From assembly GCA_947652605.1 (NCBI GenBank), contig OX393579.1, positions 5,890,001 to 5,954,000 of the forward strand: a stretch of DNA of 64,000 nt, read 5' to 3'. Position 1 is the first letter of the stretch; each line of letters begins with the position of its first letter. The position numbers were made by a program, and so were the translations under genes. A model generated the notes under the pieces. It ran no database searches, had not been told where the DNA came from, and saw nothing but the letters and a program-made list of their open reading frames with translations. The DNA comes from Elmis aenea (taxonomy: Eukaryota > Arthropoda > Insecta > Coleoptera > Elmidae). This document shows, piece after piece, positions 52,869 through 64,000 of the stretch.

Positions 52869-54964
52869 CTATTGTTCCGGTAGCGGGACGCCCAACCTTT
52901 GCAGATCTTTCAGTGGCGGTAAAGGCCTTGCCGGCCACGAACCGACACTTTTTAAGGCGGCCGCTTGGTTTTGTAGTTTCTCCAGTTCGATGACGTGCGG
53001 GTAAATTCTTTGTTCGATCCACTCGGCGATGGTGTAGTTGTCGAACACGTCGGTCATGGAGTCGTACGAAGCCCTCGCGAGTGCCAAAAGCCCGTGGTAA
53101 ATTCTCGGTAGATCCGCTGTTAATTCGTCGACGCGTAACGGCAAACTGTAGTTGTGTCGTACGTTGTACTGGGTCATCCAGCCCTTGTGTTGTTTCGTCA
53201 TTTTTAAATATTCTAGCACTTCGGTTTCCGCGTTGTGTAGCCGATAAGTCAGGCGAAAGAAGGGGCTACCGGGGAACATGCACCGGCCGAGCTTGTCCCA
53301 AAGGTACGGGTCGATATCCAGCGCGATAAACGGCGTGGGTCGTCCGGAGCTGGTGTGTTCCGGGCAGCTCAGGGCCGATAGCAGAGCCGGACGCAACGAC
53401 AAGTTGAAGTAGCCGTGTGAAATTGCCAATAAGCTCAGAGCTAGAGACGGTATTCCGGCCGGAAAAAGTTCGCACAACACGGCGAAATGATCGTACCGTT
53501 GCCAGCCCGTGAGCACGATACCTGCCAACCCTAACTTGAAAGCGGACGCTTGTTGGGTCATCACGTCCAGCCATCGTAGATTATTTTCTAAGTGTCTTTT
53601 AGCGTCAGGTACGTAGAGTGTTTCACCGAATGCGCCTTTAAACGCGGACGCGGTCCAAGCGGTTCGGAATACGGCCGCGTATTTGTCCCATATGGGTGTC
53701 TGTACGAAACGGTATATGTCTTCCGCGTAGACCCAGACCATCGGCTCCACCAGGTCGCCCAGTAGCATATCTTGCATGCTCTGCTGGCTTAAGTGTCGGA
53801 GCATGTCGTCCCATATTATTACTTTCAGTTTCGGCCATTTTTCGTGGACTATGTTCACAACGTTGCGTACGTGTTTTAGGAATAGATTTTCGTGAAGTTC
53901 CAGGCGACACACTTCGCATTCACCCATTTGGTAAACTTCGTCGCAGCCGATGTGGAGATATTTTACTTTCGGATGTAACACCATGATCTGTAATTAAGAT
54001 ATTTGTCCATTAAATACAAATATTAATGTACATTTTAAATAAAAATCAATTAGTTTAAATGTGGCTGAAATAATAATACGTATATTCGCAAAATATTAAA
54101 ATTTTACCTGATTAACCATTTCTCTAATGAAATTCAAAGAACTATTTCTGCTGGGACACAACGCTTGTGGACTGTCTGGGACTTCTCTAAGTTTCTTCCA
54201 TTCGGAGTGCTTCAAAGCGAATTCAACATGCCCGAACGTTTGGATCAACGGTATAACATCCAACTTCGAATCTTTGGCTAAGTTTAAAATTTCTGAAACT
54301 TGTTCTGCCGTGTAAGCGTTCTTCGCTGCAATACCCTTCAAGATACCACTGTACGGAAACATGTCTTCATATTCTGAATGTTAAAAGAAAATTACACACA
54401 AATCAACAGTTTTACATGAGCGGTCCTACCAAGTAACACTGTGGTGGCCCCCAAGGTTCTTATTAACGGAAAAATTTTCTTGAAAAATTTAATTTGAAGG
54501 GGGGCACCTTTTAAATCGAAATGTACGACTCGTTGTTTGGGAACATATGGATGAACAGGATCTAAATTGACGAACGGTATTCCTAATTGCTTTTCGATTT
54601 CTCTATGGATTTTCTCGTCTTCCTCGACCAGCTTTCTCACACGTATATCCCCTCTACTTGGCTGTTCCAGCTTGGATAACGCATCAGCATCTAATGTTGA
54701 AAATTTTGAATCGGGTGTCGAGTATTTTGCTCTTTGTAGAGGATCCAAAAATTTAACGCTAGCATCTTGTGATAACCCCAGAGCCAAAGCGGACGGTGGC
54801 TCTTTGTCTTGTTTGGAGTTCCGAGATTTCTCAGATTGTGAATATTGCAAGCCAAATATTAACAACAATAACAAAGCAGTAGCAACCAAAATTGTTGTTT
54901 TTCTGCGCCATGCAGTTAGGCCTACATGTTGAATGTAATGAGTCATCTTAAAAATTAACTTCAT
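52869..54964 (-). CDS. HEXD: Beta-N-acetylhexosaminidase, hexosaminidase D type (GH20)
   Basis: Three exons on the - strand: 54964-54430, 54373-54108 and 53987-52869; the introns are GT-AG, phases fit, and the sum is 1920 nt (639 residues). It should remove terminal N-acetylhexosamine by the GH20 substrate-assisted mechanism. A hydrophobic stretch at about residues 23-40 (TILVATALLLLLIFGL) after basic residues marks a type II signal anchor; a spacer follows. The GH20 barrel spans exons 1-3: EYEDMFPYSGIL (Glu built across the first junction), IPLIQTFGHVEFALKH, and HIGCDEVYQMGE with the catalytic Asp-Glu pair at about 283-284, then IIWDDML and GWQRYDHFAVLCELFPAGIP. These match hexosaminidase D proteins and not lysosomal HexA/B. 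ATG at 54964 is the first in frame; a second Met six codons later is possible. A cttcag just upstream (minus 54995) could be a 5'UTR splice acceptor. Exon 3 is markedly GC-richer than exons 1-2. Confidence 0.9.
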
Positions 54965-56016
54965 ACTTCACCTCATGTCGTTTTTATAATTCTGAAGTAA
55001 TTTTTGAACATATTTACCCCCCAACACATGGTACATAAGATTTACTGGTTACATTTTGCACAACACAATATTAATATGTCGTTTTAAATGCACATACACA
55101 ATCAACACTCGTTAACGAATTTACGTATTTAAAAAAACACTTCAATCACACTTAATTTAGAATTTTACGTTTATTGATTAGCGAAATCTATTTTTACTCA
55201 CAAACATCATATAATGCCCACATTAATTGAAAGTATAAACTCGGCGTCTTTCAGGACTGTGCAGATCAACGACCTTCGCATTATTCAGTATTTATTTAGG
55301 ATTTTTTTTGATTACATAAATGTTAAATAACTTTTTTAGAAAGCTGTCTGATTCAATTTTGACTACATTTCGTATTAATGTTACACTTTTTCAGTGTTTA
55401 AATAACAAGTTTAATAGTAAACATTAGCACCTCCTTGTTTTTATTTATCGTGCATGATCGGAATGTTCGATGACACTGTAAGTGAGAGCGCTTATACGAT
55501 GGATCGGAATTGGATTTAATAGTCTGATTATTTCATGTTGCTAATAAGAAACATTTAATTTATGGAAATTTAATGCATAATAATGTTTTTGAACAGTAAA
55601 TATTAAAGTTGCAATTCGAAAGTGACTACTAACTTGTAGAGTTTTGGAGAAACATGCAAAATAAGTTGCTTTGCTCGCCATCTTTCATTGCGGGGGCTAT
55701 ATGTATTGATTTTAAACGGCTTGAACTTTATTTGTGTATACCTAATATTTAAGGTTGCTTTTATATCGTCTTTTAAATTTATCAGCAGAGCGATAGAGGC
55801 CGCTGGAAGCTTTAGGTGTGCTGTATCAAATCCTGAGAGTGATTCTCCTACTACTATAGGACCTTATCGTCCCGACACCATTCTAGTTTAGTTTGAGTGA
55901 GTCACATCATAGGAAGGGTTCCCTAGTGTACTGTGATGTCAATCAGTTGACGTTCGTGCAAAAGAAACCTAAATGTACGTGTTTTATTCTAATTGTGAAA
56001 GATAATTCGTATCAAA
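54965..56016. promoter_or_regulatory. Divergent promoter region between HEXD and the RhoU-like gene
   Basis: The 1.05 kb between two start codons on opposite strands must hold both 5'UTRs and at least the proximal promoters. I see no clear TATA/initiator pair that would fix either start site. No further ORF is convincing. Confidence 0.5.
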
Positions 56017-56251
56017 ATGACTCCACAAGCAAATGTAACTTTACACTACACAAAACAGCCCCTGCTCAAAAAACAATCAATGCCAATAACAATTAAAAGA
56101 AAAAAAGTGAAAGTCGAAAAAGACAAAAAGTGCAAAATTAAGTGTGTTTTGGTTGGGGATAAGGCGGTCGGAAAAACTTCTCTAGCGGTTTCTTATAGCA
56201 ATGATAGTTTTCCCAGCGAGTATATACCAACAGCTTACGATAATTATAATG
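56017..56251 (+). CDS. RhoU: Atypical Rho-family GTPase, RhoU/RhoV-like, first coding exon
   Basis: 78 codons plus one base, then a strong donor (G|gtaagt, phase 1). The N-terminal extension of about 40 residues is rich in Lys ([17 protein letters not shown]), followed by [18 protein letters not shown] (beta-1, P-loop at 47-54, helix 1) and [10 protein letters not shown] (switch I with the effector Thr at 72). YIPTAYDN marks the Rho family, and the N-terminal extension with an exon break just after DNYN fits RhoU/Wrch-type genes. The residue matching Gly12 of Ras/Rac is Lys49 (codon AAG at 56161), unusual and likely to lower GTP hydrolysis. Reading on past the donor gives 48 further codons unlike any GTPase, so the splice is preferred. 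The remaining exons (G3-G5 motifs) were not found up to 64000. Start ATG follows AAA. Confidence 0.8.
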
Positions 56252-57309
56252 GTAAGTTTAAAGATTCAGCGAACGGGTACTCGACCTGGATGGTCACCAC
56301 ACTCCACAGGTGCTCAGTACCTAAGGATTTGATTATATTCGTCGAAGAATACTTAAAGCAGTGCGATTTTGAAAATCGTTCCAGGCCAGTTTAATCCATC
56401 AATTTCTTTGATTGCTAAAATAAGTCCTTTGGTAAACACAACCGAGATAATATTCAATATTTGATTGTCGTTAATATTATCTTTAATTGCACTCTAATTT
56501 TTGCAACTTGAAAATGTTTCAAGTTCCCCAAATAATGATCTCAAAATGTTTTTATTGTTATAAAATTATGTGATCAATCAGGAGTTGTTTTAATTTCACA
56601 TCTTAGTTGAATTCTTCAAGCGGTGCCTTTACTGAACAATTTCACGTTATCGGTAAATTTTATTGGCTTCATAAATAAATATGATAAATTTTATATATCA
56701 GTTCCATGATCCATCGCACTCTAATTTAATTTTGTGGGAATCCTCGGTGGGACAAAAGTAGTTTCAAATTCGTGCTCCGCATTTTAATTCCCCGTTCGCA
56801 TTCCTTGGGCGACAACCCTAGAACTCAGTAAAGGTCAACAAAGGCTGTCTTGTGACCTTGTGAACTTTATCCTTCCTAAAATGTAAAGCAAAACTTGCGT
56901 TATATATGGAACTAATTCGTTAGGTCAACCAGATATTTGTCATTTAACCATTAAAGGGCAGAATCGACTCGTTCAAGATCAAGTTTGATCGGTATTAATT
57001 AATTATGTTTTAATAATCAGGTATTAATAATTGGCGAGATAATTCATGGTGGGCTAAAAAAGAGGTACGTTAAATTTCCTGTTTGTTGGGCGAACTAAGA
57101 TTATATCTAAATTACAAAAAGTAAATCACCAAAGTGTCCTAGGGTCATAATTTTTCAATTTTGAATCATGAACTTTAAAAAATCCCCATTTTCACGTTTA
57201 ATATTTGAAGAAGGCCTATTAATTACGAAAATATTACTGTTTGGGCAGGTTTAAATGCCAAAAAAGGAAAACAAACAGAAAAGCTTTGGCAATAATAACT
57301 TTCTGTAAA

Positions 57310-58170
57310 ACTTTTTGGGTGCGATTTAAGCGTGCAAATATACATGTTGCCCTAAAAGAAATACTTGGAGCAATAGAACAATAAATATTTAGCATTAAAT
57401 AATATATCTATTTTACATAAAAAATTTTACTTTGAGCAATATTTTATTTGTAGTGTGCCCTAAAACGACTTTTCTGTGCAATAAAGTATTAAAAAGTGCG
57501 CATTAAATAAATATTTTATTTTAAATAAAAAACACTATAATGTGCATTATTTAAATATACATGTGCCCTAAAACGAATACTTTGAGCAATAGAATCATCA
57601 AATATGGGTGCGATTTAGCGAGCATTATTTAAATGTACATGTGCCCTAAAACGAATAGGTATTTTGAGCAATAGAATAATTAAATATTTAGCATGAAATC
57701 AATATAACTTTCAAACAAATGATAAAATTTTGTCATTAGACTTTACACCCTATGTGGATCGAATTTGTAGTATTTTACAAGATATTTTATTTAACTTTAC
57801 TCCATCTAAACCATTTTTAAAGACAAACAAACGTGTTTAATATTTTTCAATTTATTTTATTAAAGGAATTAAACAATATTTCATAACAAACAAACATCAG
57901 GGTACAATTTAAGCGGGCATTATTTAAATATACATGTGCATTAAAACGAATACTTTGTGCATTAGAAATATTTAAAATAATAATAAATGTTTAGCATGAA
58001 AGAAATATATCTTTTAAGCAAATGATAAAACATTTTGTCGATAAATTCAATGTTTGCTGTAAAAAAAATCTCCCCTAGCCTATAACCTAAATATACCTAA
58101 ATATTTATAGTTCTATTGCTTAAAGTATTCGTTTTTAAGGCTCATGTATATTTAAATAAGGCCCGTTTAA
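57310..58170. repeat. Decayed tandem repeat with GTGCCCTAAAACGAATAC motif
   Basis: The block (G/C)CATTATTTAAATATACATG + TGCCCTAAAACGAATACTTT + GAGCAATAGAA recurs at about 57341, 57455, 57561, 57639 and 57931 with varied spacing, and once inverted at about 58110-58165 (AAGTATTCGTTTTTAAGG). TTTAGCATGAAA blocks lie between. Origin unknown. Confidence 0.65.
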
Positions 58171-59450
58171 ATAGTTGCCTTATTTTATTGAACGATCATA
58201 GCTTTTCTCGCTTTTGATGGCCGCCCCTGTTTTCGTTTTGTTCCTATTGCCAAATTCTTTGCTTCTAGAGGAGCATTAAGATATTTAAACCTAATTGCAA
58301 CTCCTAGTAAATGTTTATATATGTATTTTTTTTTTAATTTTGGCCAAGTACATCGGCCATCTCTCCATTTTTCATCTTCTATTGGTAGTATAATAATCTA
58401 CATCTACGGTGGTTGCTAACATCGCATCTCGTTTTAGGTTACAAAATATTTTTCTGGTGGTTCAAATAATTTAATTAATGCGCGCATTCAATATTTAAAT
58501 GGTGATTTAATTAAACTATTGGGAATGTAATTTTTCAAATGATCAAATATTTGTTGAGATGTTTTATATATTTTTGTAGAGGTGCGAATGTATTGCACAT
58601 TTATTTATTTAAGTGTACAAATATATTATTAAAGGAACATCCACATTTATAAATGCGCAAGCATTTATTCTAATGCCATTTTTTTTTAAATATTGCTCAA
58701 ATGTTTTTATATATTTACAAACAAATTTATTTATGGCACATTCGTTTTTTGTAATGATCTAATAATTTTTTTAATGCACAAATATTTTACTAAATGCTCA
58801 CAATTAATGCACGTTTTATTTTATCTATTGCTCATTTAAATAGTCGCCAAACTTTTTACATTTTATTGAATAGGTATATCTTAAGCAATGACCAATTTGC
58901 ACAATATTAAAATAGTTTATAGGTAATCTTAAAGCTTTTCTTTTAATATGCTTAAACAATTCAGAAAATTAAATATAGTTTTAGACTCTCCTTTGATCAA
59001 ATCATAACTTTATTGCTTGTATTAATTTTATTTTAACGCTTCAAGAGAACACTAAAATTAGTTACATATTTTTATCACGTTTTAATTGTTTGATTCAATC
59101 GTGTGAAATTATGTCATTGTTTATTAAAATATATAATTCATTATCTTGTTACACTGTATTAAATATTAATTATTTTATTTGATACCCATTTAATAGACTT
59201 TAAATGAGTGTAAAATTGCAACTGCTACGTTACTCGGTGAGTAGTTGGCCAATATGAAACATTGCAATGTATGTACAGACTACAATTATTATTACTGTTT
59301 CAAAATAGTGTAAAATTGAAAGAAAATAAGCTATTTTGAAATGTAAATAACTAGCCCATGTAAGGTGCTTTTAATTATTTATTGTACTTATTGTAAAAGG
59401 GAATTGGAATGTAATTTAAATAAAAATAACTCCCCTAAAAAATGTCTTAT

Positions 59451-59504
59451 AGAAAAACTACACTGATGAAGAGATTTGAGTCTCGAAACTGGTCTGGTTT
59501 TTCT
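59451..59504 (+). ncRNA. Hammerhead ribozyme-like motif
   Basis: In order: AGAAAAAC (stem I, 5' strand), TA bulge, CA, CTGATGA core (59463-59469), one unpaired A, GAGAT-TTGA-GTCTC (stem II, 5 bp with tetraloop), GAAA core (59485-59488), C-TG-G (minimal stem III), TC with the cleavage position after C59494, TG pairing with CA, then GTTTTTCT, which pairs with all 8 bases of the first strand. This is a complete type I-like hammerhead with a very short stem III, as in retroelement-borne hammerheads. The extra A before stem II departs from the consensus, so activity is uncertain. Confidence 0.5.
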
Positions 59505-61350
59505 GCAAATACGGTTATGCAAAATAAGATAATTGTTTTTTAAGTAAACTTAGTCATATTACATTTGAAATGAACCACTTAAACAATCTAAATAATAATG
59601 CAATTATTGATTATTCTAGAAGATTATAGCAACAAAGTTTATGAAGTAGTCATAATTCCACATAAATTAACAAGTAAGTATTGGAATTTATCGAGCCTTG
59701 TATCGTCTTTATTGTAAGCAGTTTTTTAGTTACGCGATTGAAACCAATTTTAGTCGAATTTCCAAATTGTAGTTAACTTCATGACACATTTGTCTAACTA
59801 CCAAAAGCTTCAATTTTAATTTTTTGATACAGTGTTTCTTAAAACTTTCTCAAAATTGCAACATTTTGTGAGCCTGGCGTTAACTCTGCGTTTATTAAAA
59901 ACGTTTGTGAAAATAGCAATTAAAACACATCCTGCAAACTTCTAGTTGCATAGTCATAAATTCACTATCATCTGAATTTGCGAACTGATAACGTGCCACA
60001 CATTTTCGTTAAAAAATGACACTCAAAATGTTTGTATTAGATTGCATATTATTTGCTAAACAAAATTCCAAGAATCGTTGCCAGTGCAAATACATTCAAC
60101 ATGAAGTTAGAAGTACGATTTTCCTTCTTTGGATAGAGTTGGAACAAAGATTAAGTTTTCGTTTCCTGCCTGTGGTTATTTTAATTACTGATGTGTTAAT
60201 TTCCATGGGATTTTGCAAAGCATTATTTGAATTGGAATATTGATTTGCTTGTAAACGTAAATGGAGATGTTTCTTGGAAGTTGAATTTTATTGTTTCCAT
60301 TTTTGGTGCATGTATTATGTGTTGATTGTTGGATTTTGTCATATCCTCTACAAATTTTGAGTGAATGGTTGAGTTCGTTTTGGCTACAGTTCTAGGGTTT
60401 GACAGAAAATTGTGTCACATTTTGTCCTACTCGTGTTTGTGATAAATTCATTTTTGAAAAGCTGTTTCATTTCTTAAAAATTTAGTTGTTTGTGTTCTTA
60501 TTTGCACTGCTAATTATTTTATCAGCGGTTTATCTGCTATTATCCTTTTGTATTTATTGCTTATTTTGCAATAAGTCTGAGGTTCTTTACGACCATATTT
60601 GATGAGCCAAATTTTGGAAATTCCGCTTTTTCCCTCACAAGATATTTAAGGATTTGCACTTTGACCTTTTAAAAAATATTGTTTAAAGCTAGTAAGTTTG
60701 TTTGTCTTTAGGGACTTCCAACATAGTGTAGTTTCATAAACATTGCCTACATAAAACAATATTTTTTTTGACTGCAAATGGACTTTGAAAAATAATTAAA
60801 CGTTTTTATTAAAAATGTCGTTTCCATAAAAAATTATTTTGTTTGACGAATTAACTCTAAACAAAATTGCTGTTTGTTTTTGTTTCATTATTTATGCAAA
60901 GCCTTCTCATTTCTAATGAAACGTTAGACGCCATTACAAGATTATTTACCGGGTTTTTAAAGCTTTGAAAAAGGTAACGAACAAGTTTCTAATTTTCTTC
61001 TTCACATACCTGGCTATTGTTGACAAATAGGGAAGGAAAGTGCGTTCTTTTTTTTTGTAAATTGAGACTTAGTCATCGTTTGCAAAACGCGAATTTCTCA
61101 GGCAGCTTTTCAGAACCTTAAAAGGGCCATCATCGTATCCTTGCATTAGCATATAAATTGTGTAATTCGCCGCTAACTATGCAACCCTTTTAAGTAATTT
61201 GTTCCACCTGCATGCAAATTATCCTGAACTATAGAAAAATGTAAGTTTATCGCTTCTTGTTGCCAACGGTTTTGGAGCAAGCTTTGTTGTTGAAGGAACT
61301 AGCTACCGACTCCTTTCTTTTTGAGTGGAAAAAGTTAATTGAGTTGAAAT

Positions 61351-61560
61351 AAAAAGCAAATAGCTACCACGTTCGATGGGATGGCCGACACACAAAATTT
61401 TGTACATTAAATGTAATAAATAGGTAATCAACTAATACCAAATTTGTGAAATAAAAAACGAAATACCAATTTCAAAAAGCAAATAGCTACCATGTTCGAT
61501 GGGATGGCCGAATCTCAACATTTTGTACGTAAAATGTAATAAATAATCAACTAATACCAA
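61351..61560. repeat. Direct duplication of about 85 bp, offset 124
   Basis: AAAAAGCAAATAGCTACCAC with GTTCGATGGGATGGCCGA at 61351 recurs with small changes at 61475. Both copies continue through TTTTGTAC...AATGTAATAAATA to CAACTAATACCAA. Confidence 0.8.
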
Positions 61561-63084
61561 TATTTATCGGTAGGTTTTAAAGAAACTGCATAAAATTAAC
61601 AAAAAAATGTCCAACTTTTTACATCAAACATCAACTTTGGTGACTGTATAACCAAATGTTATTATTTCTTTCTAAATGACTTTGTAAATTATAAAACGTG
61701 CCCATTTAATTAGCGTTAATTATTTTTTAAAGCTTAGTTTTCTTATTAAAAAATTAAAACTAATACATTTGCTTCAACTGATTCTTCCTAGAATAAATTT
61801 CGGTTTATTTTTATTATATTTGATTTAAAACGAATGTGTACTTGGTATGTTGGTATTAGATTATAATCTTCAAAAATAAATAAAAATAGCCTTTGGCAGT
61901 AGCCTTGGTGTTATCGGTTCAAACAATAATATATTTTATTAACAGATTTTCCGGTTATGTATCTAAAAATGTCTATCCTTGCCCAATAATTCAAATTTGA
62001 CGTTATCTGATTTTGTTCAATACTATCACAAGCTATAATCACCACTAACTTGTTTTAAAATATCTATTTTTTAGCTACATATAAATTTTCTTTTTATAGT
62101 TCTAAGCAAGACATTTTAAACAATACTAAAGCAACAAAACCTTTTGTTACTTTTGGAAATTATTAATAACGCCAATAAGTCATCTTGTACCAACATTTAA
62201 GTGGTTTTAACTAAGTTTTCTCTTTGATTTTGGCTACTAACGGATCGATAAAAAAAGGAATGTTGATATGAAACATGTGTATGTACTAGTACATTTTTTT
62301 TGTACTCGTACATTATTTACATATCTACACAGGTAAATAAATGAGCTACGTCATCACGGGACGCTATATCAAACAAGATAAGTGATAAGTAATGACCTTC
62401 GAGGATTTAATATTTTATACACATACACATATACTTGTACTACACTTGACCTTGTATGGTTAATGATTATTTTAATGCACTCCGTAACAAAGTGTATTTA
62501 TTTTTAAGTAGAGCGATATAAAGTAATTAAAAGATTATTAAACGGTTTTAAAAAAAATTTGTTTAATATTTGCCAATTTCTAAGTTTTCTTGATGCACAG
62601 GTAGTTAATTTGAGGACTGTTTGAAGGATGTAATGGCATATATTTCTGCGCATGGTTTTTAGTTATTGTTAAGTAATTTAATAGCGACAAAAACTGTTTA
62701 TCTACAGTTGTACCAATCTTAATTGTTACTAATTAGTACATAAATAATACTGATAATATATTTGTGTGGGATACATCTTTTCTACTATTTATTGCTGTTC
62801 GTAAACAGATCTTTAAAATATTTCTTTCATTCTTGTAAAAATATGAAACAGCCATTTTTATTACTTTAATTATTTATACATGTCATATAGGGTGTCTCAA
62901 TAAGAACTCTCTAATAGGTAGTGTAACTTCTTTATTTTAAAAGATAGGTGTTTGGGGTTTCGTACAAAGTATTTAAAGAGTTCTTTTTAACTATCTTTTA
63001 GATTTTACATAATTTCTATTGTTTTTAAAATATCTTTAAAATAGCACCTTGTATATTAAAATATGTTATTTAAATTTCCTTATA

Positions 63085-63662
63085 CAGGGTGTCTCAGATT
63101 ACATTTCCAGCGTGGGGATCTCGCTTATTATAAGAGATACAGATTTGTTTAAATTAGATGAATTATTCTTTAGAGGAGCCAAAATCAATTTTTAAAAGTA
63201 CAAAATTCTTCGTAGGTAGGTAGGTACTTCATTTGTTAAATGTGTTATAAATAAGACATGTGATATATCGTTAGAAAGAGGGGGGAAAAAGCACATTTGA
63301 CTATTCCAAAGCCAACTTAACGGCCCATAAGAAAAAATGAAGTTGGGGGTTATATTTCAAAAATGTAAAGTGATAAAAGAAATCTAAGAGAATAGTTACA
63401 TTCTACATAAAAAAGTACCTTCAGAAGGTACAAATAAAACTGATTTAATGATTAGGACAAAAAAAGTTATGAGAGAAAAAAGAAATTCGACATTTTCATA
63501 TCATTTGCTATAACATCTGAAGCACGAGCAATTTTGTACTTTTAAAAATTGATTGTGGCTTAACTCGTACCAAGGAATAATTTATCTAATTTAAACAAAC
63601 CTGTAGGTATCTCCTATAATAAGCGAGATCCTCTTGTTGTAAATGTAATCTGGGACACCCTG
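63085..63662. mobile_element. Mariner-type foldback MITE, family F
   Basis: 578 bp, flanked by TA, with ends CAGGGTGTCTCAGATTACAT and ATGTAATCTGGGACACCCTG. The arms carry GTGGGGATCTCGCTTATTAT and its inverse, and TCAATTTTTAAAAGTACAAA against its inverse. Related partial copies are at 43395-43760 and 46921-47232. Confidence 0.85.
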
Positions 63663-64000
63663 TATATAATAAACTTTTTTTTACGAGGAAGAAATGATTC
63701 AGTCTTTAATAAATAGAAAGAAATACCATACAATAATAAACAAAAACATGAAAAAGTTAGTTAGACATTCAATTTTGAAATTTAATTTAATTATTTTATG
63801 TAGTAAGCTGATTCTAGACTCATGATGTCCTGTTTTAAATGGACTTACTTTTCATTACTATTGTGATTATCAGTTGTCTGTTAAGGGAGAAGAATTGGTT
63901 TTTATGTCAAGATGGGTATTGTACTTTTAAGAAAAATCCCGAGTTTTACTCAAACAAAAGTAGAAGTCTGTGAAATGTTGTGTTTTGTACTTACCACACA

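Larger units (their letters stand above)
56252..64000 (+). other. First intron of the RhoU-like gene or flank
   Basis: At least 7.7 kb without a recognisable second GTPase exon. It holds a decayed tandem repeat (57310-58170), a hammerhead-like motif (59451-59504), a short direct repeat (61351-61560), a degenerate MITE end near 62888 and a foldback MITE (63085-63662). The 75-codon frame at 60016-60243 resembles no protein family known to me and lacks support. Confidence 0.5.

Noticed and set aside
53081..53986. Long frames on the + strand and other - frames over HEXD exon 3
   Set aside because: Shadows of the GC-rich exon 3; they have no domain content, whereas the chosen frame carries the GH20 motifs.
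56252..56394. Read-through continuation of the Rho GTPase exon (48 codons)
   Set aside because: It lacks the G3 DTAGQ region expected next, and a strong gtaagt donor sits exactly where Rho-type genes break, so it is intronic.
60016..60243. 75-codon frame with a hydrophobic C-terminal half
   Set aside because: No similarity recognised, no splice signals in a fitting phase for the RhoU-like gene, and AT-rich composition makes such frames expected by chance.
63986..64000. Donor-like CTTAC on the - strand at the window edge
   Set aside because: Only seven bases of possible exon remain in the window; cannot be supported as a gene end.

Overview
The window is nuclear DNA of an insect. It is strongly AT-rich, has short coding exons with GT-AG introns, and carries insect-specific gene families: an ecdysis-triggering hormone receptor (ETHR) and a ZAD-type zinc-finger protein. 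The dense population of mariner-type foldback elements would fit a beetle or another insect with a TE-rich genome, but I cannot fix the order from sequence alone. No prokaryotic operon, CRISPR array, rRNA or tRNA was seen.

Layout. Positions 1-36.9 kb are the 3' part of an ETHR gene on the + strand. There is one shared exon (TM3-TM4, 50-230), an intron of about 28 kb, and then two homologous terminal exons (28614-29583 and 36057-36867) that both join the shared exon in the same phase. These are the expected mutually exclusive A/B receptor isoforms. The long intron holds a 25-copy, about 180-bp satellite array (21.48-25.95 kb) and many nested transposons. Positions 36.9-44.3 kb are intergenic and full of DNA transposon remnants, including a hAT element with an exact 8-bp target duplication and a mariner-type foldback nested inside it. 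Positions 44361-48181 (+) hold an eight-exon ZAD-C2H2 gene of 517 codons with 12 fingers; every junction can be placed and stays in frame. Positions 48.2-52.9 kb are intergenic and contain a tandem array whose unit carries a perfect RFX X-box consensus. Positions 52869-54964 (-) hold a three-exon GH20 hexosaminidase of the hexosaminidase D type with an N-terminal membrane anchor (639 codons). About 1 kb away and divergent, 56017-56251 (+) is the first coding exon of an atypical Rho GTPase (RhoU-like) with a Lys in place of the P-loop Gly12. The rest of the window (56.3-64 kb) looks like its first intron or flank, with decayed repeats, a hammerhead-ribozyme-like motif at 59451-59504 and a foldback MITE.

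The genes do not form a functional cluster. They are an ordinary eukaryotic neighbourhood: peptide-hormone receptor, transcription factor, glycosidase and small GTPase. I found no clearly new multi-gene system. The points most worth a second look are the ETHR alternative exons with matching PDZ-ligand-like C-termini, the higher-order satellite in the ETHR intron, the hammerhead-like motifs, the X-box array, the P-loop substitution in the Rho GTPase, and several well-delimited nested or palindromic transposons.
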